Below, one piece after another: positions 7,482 through 15,313 of a stretch of 64,000 nucleotides of DNA; within the stretch, counting starts at the first letter, position 1, and each line of letters begins with the position of its first letter. This DNA comes from Lachnospiraceae bacterium (GTDB lineage Bacteria > Bacillota > Clostridia > Lachnospirales > Lachnospiraceae). A program made the translations under genes and the position numbers. The notes under the pieces are model-generated. The model made no database searches. It had not been told where the DNA came from and was given only the letters and a program-made list of their open reading frames with translations. Location of the stretch: positions 32,191-96,190 of the forward strand of contig JAFZUY010000050.1 in assembly GCA_017618075.1 (NCBI GenBank). Direction: 5' to 3'.

Positions 7482-8666
7482 ATGAAAATACTAATTACTT
7501 CTGATATGTTTACACCCGCCGTTAACGGCGTTGTAACTTCAACACTTAATCTTATCAAAGGTCTTAAGGAAGACGGGCATGATGTCCGTATCCTTACTCT
7601 TTCAGATTCAGCATTTGAGAAAAAAGAAAATAATGTTTATTATATGCCTGCCCTGCCCTTAGGTGCGGTTTATCCCGAGGCAAGGATTATGCTTCCGCCC
7701 GTCCTTAACTCTCTGTTGGAAGAACTCGTGGAATGGAATCCCGACATAATTCACAGCCAGTGTGAGTTCTCAACATTTATTTATGCGAGAATGATTGCCA
7801 AAAGAACCGGATCTCCCATCGTTCACACATATCACACAGTCTATGAAAACTATACTCATTATGTGTGCCCGAGCAAAACCATCGGAAGAAAGGCTGCAAT
7901 CAAATTTACAAACTCCATTTCAAAACATGTAACAAACATGATTGTTCCTTCGGGAAAAATGCACAGAATGTTAAGCGACTATGAAGTCAGTGCACCATTA
8001 ACAATTATTCCTACCGGAATCAACACAGACAAATATCTGAATGCAGACAAATCCAAAAGAGATACACTCCGTGCGGAATACGGAATAGGTAAAGACGAGT
8101 TTATATTACTCTATGCCGGAAGACTTGCTAAGGAAAAAAATCTTGAAGAAATTCTCGATTTCCTTGCTGATTCAAGACTTAACAATTTAAGACTTGTAAT
8201 TGTCGGAGACGGACCTCACAGAGAGACTCTTGAAAACAAATGCAAAGAAAACGGTATTGAAAACAGAGTTATTTTTACAGGTATGGTTTCTCCCGAAAAG
8301 ATTGAAGAATATTACTTAATCGGTGATGTTTTTGTCAGCGCTTCACAGAGTGAAACCCAGGGCTTAACCTACATGGAAGCCATGGTTTCCGGCTTGCCTC
8401 TTTTATGCCGTGAAGACGAATGTCTTACAGACGTAATCGAAAACGGAACAAACGGATATCTTTACAAAGACAAAGAGGATTTTATCGAAATGCTAAAAGT
8501 ACTTTGGAACGATAAAGAAAACCGAATTTCCATGGGACAGAAAGCCAGAAGAACCGTAATGGATCATTTCTCCGAAGGAGCCTTTGTCAAATCCTGCGAG
8601 AGACTGTACGTAAATACCGTATCTGATTTCTCACATAACTTTAATCGTAACCTGGTATCTGTATAA
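7482..8666 (+). CDS. GT4 glycosyltransferase, probable diacylglycerol glucosyltransferase
   Basis: 394 residues, GT-B fold, family GT4. The N-terminal domain has SDMFTPAVNGVVTSTLNL and HTYHTVYENYTHYV. The latter resembles the streptococcal/Acholeplasma-type monoglucosyl-diacylglycerol synthases, which transfer glucose from a nucleotide sugar to diacylglycerol at the cytoplasmic face. The C-terminal nucleotide-sugar domain has YAGRLAKEKNLEEI and the E-x7-E region SETQGLTYMEAMVSG. A strong AGGAGG precedes the ATG. It is first in a three-gene operon with a VTT membrane protein and a CpoA-like GT4, an arrangement consistent with stepwise glycolipid synthesis. Sugar specificity is not provable here. 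Confidence 0.82.
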   Translation: MKILITSDMFTPAVNGVVTSTLNLIKGLKEDGHDVRILTLSDSAFEKKENNVYYMPALPLGAVYPEARIMLPPVLNSLLEELVEWNPDIIHSQCEFSTFIYARMIAKRTGSPIVHTYHTVYENYTHYVCPSKTIGRKAAIKFTNSISKHVTNMIVPSGKMHRMLSDYEVSAPLTIIPTGINTDKYLNADKSKRDTLRAEYGIGKDEFILLYAGRLAKEKNLEEILDFLADSRLNNLRLVIVGDGPHRETLENKCKENGIENRVIFTGMVSPEKIEEYYLIGDVFVSASQSETQGLTYMEAMVSGLPLLCREDECLTDVIENGTNGYLYKDKEDFIEMLKVLWNDKENRISMGQKARRTVMDHFSEGAFVKSCERLYVNTVSDFSHNFNRNLVSV

Positions 8667-8679
8667 ACGGGGTCTGAAA

Positions 8680-9267
8680 ATGAACATAAAAAAACTGTTT
8701 AACATACTGTCGGTAATCGGCCTTATCTGCACCTTTGCCTACATGTTCTACCTCTGGAAAAACGGAATACTGACCGATCGGGCAAAAATGGATGAATACA
8801 TTACTTCACTGGGAGTTGCGGGAATGTTTGTTTTTGTTCTGATTCAGATAATCCAGGTCGTAATTCCGATTATTCCGGGCGGTGTAAGCTGCGTGGTGGG
8901 AATAGCAATGTTCGGATATGTTAAGGGCTTTATCTTCAACTACATAGGAATATGCATAGGTTCGATAATTGTATTTCTGATTGCCAAGCACTACGGACAG
9001 GATTTAATGCATAAACTCTTTAGCGAAAAGAAAATTGAGAAATATAAGAATTGGACCGAAACAAACAACCGGTTTGCAAAGCTTTTCGCTCTGGCAATCT
9101 TTTCACCGGTAGCTCCGGACGATTTCCTCTGCTACCTGGCAGGAACAACCAACATGAAATTAAAGACTTTCGTTCCGATTATTCTTTTAGGAAAGCCTTT
9201 ACCGATTATTATTTACAGCATGGGACTTAATGTAATTTTACAATTTATACTTACGAGGATCGCATAA
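8680..9267 (+). CDS. VTT-domain (TVP38/TMEM64, DedA-like) membrane protein
   Basis: 195 residues, with hydrophobic helices near 8-25, 45-75, 80-105, 138-158 and 168-192. The stretch QIIQVVIPIIPGGVSCVVG is the re-entrant, proline/glycine-rich signature of VTT (SNARE-associated) proteins, and FALAIFSPVAPDDFLCYLAG is the second conserved block. Family members are implicated in phospholipid or undecaprenyl-phosphate translocation. The gene sits 13 bp after one glycolipid synthase, and its stop codon overlaps the ATG of the next (TAATG). Lipid translocation in that pathway is an inference from position. Confidence 0.82.
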   Translation: MNIKKLFNILSVIGLICTFAYMFYLWKNGILTDRAKMDEYITSLGVAGMFVFVLIQIIQVVIPIIPGGVSCVVGIAMFGYVKGFIFNYIGICIGSIIVFLIAKHYGQDLMHKLFSEKKIEKYKNWTETNNRFAKLFALAIFSPVAPDDFLCYLAGTTNMKLKTFVPIILLGKPLPIIIYSMGLNVILQFILTRIA

Positions 9268-10307
9268 TGAAAGTATACATTCACTCATTCGGAATAGGAC
9301 TAATCGAAAAAAGCGGTGTAGGAAGAGCTATTCATCATCAGCGTGAAATGCTTGAGCGAAGCGGTATTTCCGTGAGCACCAAAAGGATAAAAGACTCTGA
9401 TTTTGTTCACATTAATACCGTATTTCCTGACAGTTTGTTGGTATGTCTTTTTGCGCGTATGACGGGGCGGAAAATAATCTATTATGCACACTCAACCATG
9501 GAGGATTTTCGAAACTCCTTTATCGGTTCGAATTTAGTTGCTCCGCTTTTTAAAAAATGGATTACTTTCTGCTATAACCACGGAGATTTAGTTGTAACTC
9601 CTACAGAATATTCAAAATCTCTTTTATCGTGTTACGGAATCAGAAAACCCATTGTTGCCGTGTCAAACGGAATTGATAACTCTTACTGGAACAAGCCCGT
9701 AAAAGAAACTTCTTCGACTTTCAAAAGCAGGTACAATATCGATGAATCAAGACCTGTTGTTATGTCCGTCGGCCATATGATCGAAAGAAAAGGAATAACG
9801 GATTTTATTGAACTGGCAAAGAAAATGCCCGAAATAACCTTTATCTGGTTTGGTTACACACCGCCTGCAATCATTCCGGCGAATATTAAAGATGCCATTA
9901 AAGGCGCCCCTGTAAATCTTATATTCGCCGGATATGTGCCAAAAGAAGAATTATGCGTGGCATATCATTCGTGTGATATCTTTTGTTTTATGAGCCATGA
10001 GGAAACCGAGGGCATCGTTGTTCTCGAGGCATTGTCTTCAGGTATTCCAACCATTGTAAGAGACATAGGCGTTTACGATGACTGGCTTTCAGACAATAAA
10101 AATGTTAAAAAATGCAATGCTCTCTCAGACTTTGAAAATGCCGTATCCGACCTTCTTTCCAAAGATAATTCATCCCTCATAAAAGAAGGCTTACGCACCG
10201 CAAAAAGCAGGGATTACAAAGTGATTGCGAACAAAATGAGAAAACAGTATGAATTAATGCTGTACCGATATATATTAGATTCCGATAAAAAAAGCGCTCT
10301 CAGCTGA
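9267..10307 (+). CDS. CpoA-like GT4 glycosyltransferase (second glycolipid step)
   Basis: 346 residues. It begins with EKSGVGRAIHHQREML and carries SDFVHINTVFPDS and YAHSTMEDFRNSFIGSN. It continues with VTPTEYSKSLL, ITFIWFGYTPP and SHEETEGIVVLEALSSG. These blocks match what I know of pneumococcal CpoA, which adds the second sugar to monoglucosyl-diacylglycerol. The active-site E-x7-E is ETEGIVVLE. Its ATG overlaps the preceding stop by one base. The last codons run into the terminator palindrome at 10291-10316, so the coding and termination signals overlap. The identity of the added sugar is unknown. Confidence 0.82.
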   Translation: MKVYIHSFGIGLIEKSGVGRAIHHQREMLERSGISVSTKRIKDSDFVHINTVFPDSLLVCLFARMTGRKIIYYAHSTMEDFRNSFIGSNLVAPLFKKWITFCYNHGDLVVTPTEYSKSLLSCYGIRKPIVAVSNGIDNSYWNKPVKETSSTFKSRYNIDESRPVVMSVGHMIERKGITDFIELAKKMPEITFIWFGYTPPAIIPANIKDAIKGAPVNLIFAGYVPKEELCVAYHSCDIFCFMSHEETEGIVVLEALSSGIPTIVRDIGVYDDWLSDNKNVKKCNALSDFENAVSDLLSKDNSSLIKEGLRTAKSRDYKVIANKMRKQYELMLYRYILDSDKKSALS

Positions 10308-10316
10308 GAGCGCTTT
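10291..10316. terminator. Bidirectional terminator overlapping the CpoA-like stop codon
   Basis: A perfect 26-bp palindrome with 13-bp arms (AAAGCGCTCTCAG), flanked by A and T runs. It serves the glycolipid operon on the plus strand and the zinc-ribbon gene on the minus strand. The TGA stop (10305-10307) lies inside it. Confidence 0.85.
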
Positions 10317-10323
10317 AAATTTT

Positions 10324-10800
10324 TTACTGTTCGTTATTTATAGTTTCGTTCGGAACATCTACTATTTCGGGTTCCGGTTTGTTGAAAATATCCTGATTCG
10401 GCTCATTCTTTGTTTTCGAATGAGTATCTTCAACATTCTTTGCCTTCGAGCCGTTTACAAATCCCGAGATAAGTGCTGCGATACCGAGTGTGGAACCGGT
10501 TGTTAAAACTGCGATATCGTCCAGGAAACCTGCAACAGGAATTGCATCAGGTATAACATCAAGAGGAAGAATAGTATATCCGCCTGCCGCTACAAAAATA
10601 ACAACTCCGGCAGCTATAAGAACCTTCTTCATTTTCTCATGATGAGCTCTTTTACATTCGGGGCAACGCTTTGTCTCCGAACCGAATAACTGTCTGTTAC
10701 AGTCCTTACATCTTGCGATTAAAATACGCTGATGGCACTTAGGACAAATCTCTGTATTGTCGGGAAGATCCATTAAATTGCAATGCGGGCAAATAATCAT
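10324..10800 (-). CDS. Zinc-ribbon DUF1232 (YkvA-like) membrane protein
   Basis: 158 residues from the ATG at 10800, preceded by GGAGGAG at ideal spacing; an in-frame ATG at 10815 contains that ribosome site and is less likely. Residues 1-50 hold three CxxC pairs (CPHC, CPKC, CKDC) plus CPEC, forming two zinc ribbons. A membrane helix follows at about 62-80, and then the DUF1232 core LPLDVIPDAIPVAGFLDDIA (about residues 80-100). The tail is acidic and probably disordered. DUF1232 proteins have no established biochemical role. The gene converges on the glycolipid operon. Confidence 0.82.
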   Translation of the reverse strand: MIICPHCNLMDLPDNTEICPKCHQRILIARCKDCNRQLFGSETKRCPECKRAHHEKMKKVLIAAGVVIFVAAGGYTILPLDVIPDAIPVAGFLDDIAVLTTGSTLGIAALISGFVNGSKAKNVEDTHSKTKNEPNQDIFNKPEPEIVDVPNETINNEQ

Positions 10801-10993
10801 TTTTTTCTCCTCCATAATTTCATTTTTTTAACTGTATTCTATTATACCTTTTCTTTTATAAAACATAAACCTTTTTCTTAGCAAATACTTGTTTTCATAC
10901 AGATTCTGTTGCGGTATAATATATATGTATTCTATCCTTATTTTTCTTTTATGGGAGAATAGTCATATGTAAAATCAAAAAGGAGGTTCTTAT

Positions 10994-11362
10994 ATGGGAA
11001 AATTTGTTATTTCTGAAGCAAAAAAGGGATTTAAGTTTAATCTGGTTGCAGGAAACGGGGAAGTTATCGCATCCAGCCAGGTTTACAAGAGTGCTGCTAC
11101 CGCAAAGAAAGGCGTTGCATCAGTTGCCGCAAATGCTCCGATAGCTGCAATCGAAAATCAGACCGTAAAAGATTTTCAGGTAGAAAAGAATCCTAAATTC
11201 GAAGTTTACAAGGATAAAAAAGGCGAATTCAGATTCCGTCTTAAAGCTAAAAACGGACAGATCATCGCAACCGGCGAAGGCTATGCAAAGCTTGACGGCT
11301 GTATGAAGGGAATCGCTTCCGTACAAAAGAATGCTAAGGACGGCAAGATTGCTGAGAAATAG
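10994..11362 (+). CDS. YegP-like protein with two DUF1508 repeats
   Basis: 122 residues composed of two homologous units, about 1-55 and 65-118. Both have the pattern KF.. followed by F.LVAGNGEVIASSQVY or FRLKAKNGQIIATGEGY, typical of DUF1508/YegP. These small soluble proteins are widespread and of unknown function. AAAGGAGG precedes the ATG. It is a single-gene unit with its own terminator at 11380-11410, and a TATAAT-like hexamer (10915-10920) lies upstream. Confidence 0.85.
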   Translation: MGKFVISEAKKGFKFNLVAGNGEVIASSQVYKSAATAKKGVASVAANAPIAAIENQTVKDFQVEKNPKFEVYKDKKGEFRFRLKAKNGQIIATGEGYAKLDGCMKGIASVQKNAKDGKIAEK

Positions 11363-11379
11363 TTGTTATAAATAAATTT

Positions 11380-11410
11380 GGCGCTCTCTTTCGAGGGCGC
11401 CTTTTTTATT
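11380..11410 (+). terminator. Intrinsic terminator of the DUF1508 gene
   Basis: GGCGCTCT pairs with AGGGCGCC around CTTTCG (one mismatch), followed by TTTTTT. Confidence 0.8.
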
Positions 11411-11423
11411 GCTCATAAAAGAA

Positions 11424-13826
11424 TCATTCGACAATTCTGATGTTTGAAATCGCTACCTGATCGCCGGTTAACGCCACGTAGACATCGGGAACATCGTCGA
11501 TGATTGTAACCACGCTGTTAATGTAGATACCGAAATTTTCGGTGATGACCGTAATCTTGTTCTTGTTTCTCTTAAAAGTAACCGTGACATCAATGCCTTT
11601 ACGGTTGTTCTCTTTCCAGACATCCCAGCCTTCGAAAGTATCGTCCTTATTGATAAAGGTTTTGCTCTCGACACCGTCGTGTGTATCCCACGCTTCACCG
11701 TCGAGTCGAACGAGCGCAAACTGATGGAAATTCTTACCGTTTACAAGCTTGTCGTCTGCATAGAAAAGCTCGATATAAGGGCAGTGCCAGATAAGTCTCG
11801 CGGTCGGAAGGCTCATGGCATGGAATGCAAGCTTCATTCCGTCTGTAATCTCAATACCGTGCGATGCGGTATAGCACCAGCCGTCTATCTGAACATTGGG
11901 AACTATACCCACGGGTTCGTCTTTTACGAAGCTTATTTCTTCGGCGATTCTCGGGATGTAATTCTCGTCTACCGGCTCCTCTTCCTTTTCCATGGAAATA
12001 TTGGTCATCACGCAGTGCTCGCCCGTCAGGCCGATATACGCATATCTTACGCTGTCGGGAAGAGCCATGATTATCTCGATTGTCTCAAACTTATTCTTAA
12101 TTCTGAAAAGAACATGATCCTTCACCTTGACGGCTTCGAGAACATAATCTACTCCGGCAGGATCTAAAAGAGATTTTTCGTTCTTCTTTTCACCCGGATG
12201 TGGAATTACCTTCTTTTCAATCTTTCTGGCGCCCAAAACTTCCGTCTCGCCGTCAAAACGAATTTTGCCGTACTCGAAATACAGCATTTCTTTTACCTTT
12301 TCATCCTCATGCACTCTGCCGTCGAGAGCATCAAAAACGATGATTGAAGGTATGCATTCTTTCTTTAAATGATTCTTATCCGTCACGGAACGGAAGCCGA
12401 GTTTTGTCAAGTTGGCAGTCAGCTGAATGCCCTCGGAAATATTTTCTCCGAATTCTTTGCATTCAAATTTGCTCTTGGCCGAAAGCGCGGTTTTTTCCTC
12501 ACGTTCCTTCATTTCATACTCGGCATCAAGGTCGATTAAATGAATCATCAGCTTCGCAAATTTCGGATCGAACTGCGTACCGATACCTTTTACGAATTCT
12601 TCACGAACCTTGTCCTGCGGTATAGGGTCTCTGTAGCTTCTCTTCGAAGTCATGGCATCATACGCATCCGCAACGGCGATAATACGTGCAATCTCAGGAA
12701 TATCCTCGCCCTTAAGTCCGTCGGGATAACCTCTGCCGTCATATCTTTCATGATGATAGTGAGCACCGATGCTTAAGTACGGAGATTTGCTGATACGCGA
12801 CAAAATCTTATTGCCGTGTACAGGGTGCATTTTTATCGCTTCAAACTCTTCTTTGGTAAGTTTGCCGTCTTTGTTGATGATGTCGGTCGGTACAAGGATT
12901 TTGCCCACGTCATGAAGAATGGCCGCGAGATAAATCTCATCGCACTCTTCCGTGGATTTGCCGGCCTGCTCGGCTATCTTTCTCGAATACTCGGCCACTC
13001 TGGTGGAATGACCGTGCGTATACGGGTCTTTCACATCGATTGCGGTTGCTAATGCTTCTGTGGTCTGTTCAAGCAAAACCTGAATATCTTTCTGCTCTTT
13101 TTTGAGGTATTCGATTTCCATGTCATTTGCTTTTACCGCATCGTTGCTGACATCGATAAGAGTAAATAAAAACAGCAGAATGACTACCGTTGCAAGAGCT
13201 ATGTTCGTAAAAGAAATGCCCCTCGTCGCAAACTGTACTAAGGATGCCGCAAGCGGAACCAGCGTGAAGATTGCAAGGAACAGTCTGACGCTTAATTTGA
13301 CTCTTTTACGATATGCAATAATAACCGAAAACTGAATAACCAGCGAAAGCAGAGGAATTAAATAGCAGAGCCAGAAAGTCGATGATCTCTGGTACTGATT
13401 GAACTCGTCAAAAGTATAGTAAAGGCCTGTAAACTGCGATATGGCCAGAAGAAGCATTCCTAAAAGAGTTAATGCTTTAACTATCTGAAGGGGAATGGGT
13501 GCTTTGCCGAGCTTAACATCCTTTGAATAAAGGTCTGCAAGGAAAGCATTGAACATAAGTATGCAAAAAAGAGTAAGGAAAAAGACGAGGAAATTGCTCA
13601 CGCGAACCATAACAAATCCAAGTTCGCTCACATCGCCTCGGAAAATATATGCGTATCTGTCAAAGACCAGCAGAAGACCGGCACTTATATCCATGATTAT
13701 AAGTATCGCTTTTCTGTGGGCCGACATGGTTTTAATGAAGAGCACAAATATAGCAAGGACTGCGCAGATTCCGCTTAAAACCAGCATCGCATTCAATTGA
13801 TGTTTGGCAATAAACTCAAAAATCAT
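11424..13826 (-). CDS. Membrane HD-GYP phosphodiesterase with C-terminal beta-rich domains
   Basis: 800 residues from the ATG at 13826, which has GGAGAGAG upstream. About seven membrane helices fill residues 10-235, followed by a short coiled coil. The HD-GYP domain (about 255-450) has HSTRVAEYS, ILHDVGKI, HPVHGNKIL and HHERYDGRGYPDGL, all the metal-binding and signature residues of active c-di-GMP phosphodiesterases. Residues 460-800 contain two beta-rich segments, each ending in a similar motif (YIGLTGEHCVMTNIS and YVALTGDQVAISNIR). This suggests a duplicated jelly-roll-like domain that I cannot name. Probably senses a signal and degrades c-di-GMP at the membrane. Confidence 0.85.
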   Translation of the reverse strand: MIFEFIAKHQLNAMLVLSGICAVLAIFVLFIKTMSAHRKAILIIMDISAGLLLVFDRYAYIFRGDVSELGFVMVRVSNFLVFFLTLFCILMFNAFLADLYSKDVKLGKAPIPLQIVKALTLLGMLLLAISQFTGLYYTFDEFNQYQRSSTFWLCYLIPLLSLVIQFSVIIAYRKRVKLSVRLFLAIFTLVPLAASLVQFATRGISFTNIALATVVILLFLFTLIDVSNDAVKANDMEIEYLKKEQKDIQVLLEQTTEALATAIDVKDPYTHGHSTRVAEYSRKIAEQAGKSTEECDEIYLAAILHDVGKILVPTDIINKDGKLTKEEFEAIKMHPVHGNKILSRISKSPYLSIGAHYHHERYDGRGYPDGLKGEDIPEIARIIAVADAYDAMTSKRSYRDPIPQDKVREEFVKGIGTQFDPKFAKLMIHLIDLDAEYEMKEREEKTALSAKSKFECKEFGENISEGIQLTANLTKLGFRSVTDKNHLKKECIPSIIVFDALDGRVHEDEKVKEMLYFEYGKIRFDGETEVLGARKIEKKVIPHPGEKKNEKSLLDPAGVDYVLEAVKVKDHVLFRIKNKFETIEIIMALPDSVRYAYIGLTGEHCVMTNISMEKEEEPVDENYIPRIAEEISFVKDEPVGIVPNVQIDGWCYTASHGIEITDGMKLAFHAMSLPTARLIWHCPYIELFYADDKLVNGKNFHQFALVRLDGEAWDTHDGVESKTFINKDDTFEGWDVWKENNRKGIDVTVTFKRNKNKITVITENFGIYINSVVTIIDDVPDVYVALTGDQVAISNIRIVE

Positions 13827-13933
13827 TAAATATCTCTCTCCCAAAAAACATACCTAAAAAAATTATACTCCGAATTTTTCAAGATTAAATATGATTTAAG
13901 TAAAAATCATAAAAAAATTTACACGAAAAATGA

Positions 13934-13971
13934 CAAAAAAAGGAAGCCCCGCTTCACACAGGACTTCCTTT
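13934..13971 (-). terminator. Intrinsic terminator of the lipoprotein gene
   Basis: On the minus strand AAAGGAAGTCC pairs with GGGCTTCCTTT, followed by TTTTTTT. It lies between the lipoprotein stop and the HD-GYP promoter region. Confidence 0.8.
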
Positions 13972-13987
13972 AATCATTCATTAAATC

Positions 13988-15202
13988 TTATTTATTATAA
14001 TCATTTTCACATTTAGGAACACCGGAGCTGCCATTTCCCGTGGTATTATTACTGTTCATTGTAACAGCAAGATAACCTCCGACATAATTAAAAGATTCAT
14101 TTCTTGTTTTGTCGCTCATTCCAAAGAATACCATATCAGACTCATAATCTTCTTTTGTTTTTCTCTGCTCATCCAATAACAATTCATCCATCAGAATATC
14201 GCAATTGTAAGAATTATTGTCTTCATCATTGACTATAATCCAGGCCCAAATGCCGCCTGACGATTCCATGTCTTCATTAAGCCAGTCGAAGGCGTATTCT
14301 TCTTCTAAGGTACGGCCAAGTACAACATAGTGCTCAACATTAAGTTCGCTCAAAAAATAATCATATAGGAATAAGAATTGATAGTGATTCAGTTTTTTGG
14401 TTTCCGGCACATCAATTATATCCGTATCGTATGAGTCTCTGATATCATACATCGGATTGGATAGGTTTGCTTTTCCCAGTATTTCTGTATCATGAACCAG
14501 TTCGATGTCTTCAATAAGAGCTTTGTATATCTTCTTTGCGCGTTGCATATAATCGTCATCGGCGGTTATATTGTTGTTAATCATTTCTGTAACATATTCT
14601 TCGAATGCGTTTAATCTGTTTTCCACTTCCGACATATCTTGATCTTCTTCAAAGTTTATAGTGCCGTCTGCAGAAACTGCAGGAAAATAATTTATTTTGT
14701 ATTTATTGGTATCCACCATGGTTATATCAACACATGTTGCCATCGGGCTTGTAATTCTGGCGAGTTTGAAACCACGGTTAAAATCCAATTCATCAACTTC
14801 GTCATCGCCTGAAAGTTCAAATTCGGTTTTGTGTTCATGAATTGCATTGAGAATATCTATGCCAACTTTGTAAGAAGTCTCTTTGTTTTTCATTTCTTCC
14901 TTTAAAACAGGATTGACGGCTTCGGGATTAAATACAAAAGTACCTGTATCGTATATTGAATCGTACCCACGATCAATAGTTTCCTTTGCCACAACAACTT
15001 CTTCGTCCTCGTCGACTACCGGAGTCACTTCGACATCTGTGATTTCCTCTACCGGCACCTGAACTTCAGGATAATCGTCAATTGTCTCTGCTTTGTCACA
15101 GCCGTTTGCCATTAAAACCGCAAATGTCATTACGATTGATAACCCCAAAGACATACCTCTTTTTAAATTAGTTCCAAGTCGCGTTTTGTTAGTCTTTTTC
15201 AT
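13988..15202 (-). CDS. Predicted lipoprotein of unknown function
   Basis: 404 residues from the ATG at 15202 (GAGGAAAAGAAT upstream); a longer frame to 15250 lacks a ribosome site. A basic, hydrophobic leader ends in LMANGC, a plausible lipobox with cysteine near residue 34. An acidic linker rich in Glu, Asp and Val follows (about 35-70). The rest is a soluble domain without a motif that I recognise. The C-terminus is Asn/Ser/Gly-rich. It lies between c-di-GMP signalling genes, but nothing ties it to them mechanistically. An extracytoplasmic sensor or binding protein is possible. Confidence 0.7.
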   Translation of the reverse strand: MKKTNKTRLGTNLKRGMSLGLSIVMTFAVLMANGCDKAETIDDYPEVQVPVEEITDVEVTPVVDEDEEVVVAKETIDRGYDSIYDTGTFVFNPEAVNPVLKEEMKNKETSYKVGIDILNAIHEHKTEFELSGDDEVDELDFNRGFKLARITSPMATCVDITMVDTNKYKINYFPAVSADGTINFEEDQDMSEVENRLNAFEEYVTEMINNNITADDDYMQRAKKIYKALIEDIELVHDTEILGKANLSNPMYDIRDSYDTDIIDVPETKKLNHYQFLFLYDYFLSELNVEHYVVLGRTLEEEYAFDWLNEDMESSGGIWAWIIVNDEDNNSYNCDILMDELLLDEQRKTKEDYESDMVFFGMSDKTRNESFNYVGGYLAVTMNSNNTTGNGSSGVPKCENDYNK

Positions 15203-15235
15203 ATTCTTTTCCTCACTGTATCTCCAATACACCAA

Positions 15236-15268
15236 ATAAGAGAAGGACAATTAACGCCCTTCTCTTAT
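15236..15268 (-). terminator. Probable terminator of the GGDEF gene
   Basis: An 11-bp perfect stem ATAAGAGAAGG/CCTTCTCTTAT lies downstream of the stop at 15314 on the minus strand. The T tail is weak. Confidence 0.6.
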
Positions 15269-15313
15269 AAAGTAACATATTATTACACTGTAAACAATGG
15301 ATTTTATTGCTAT

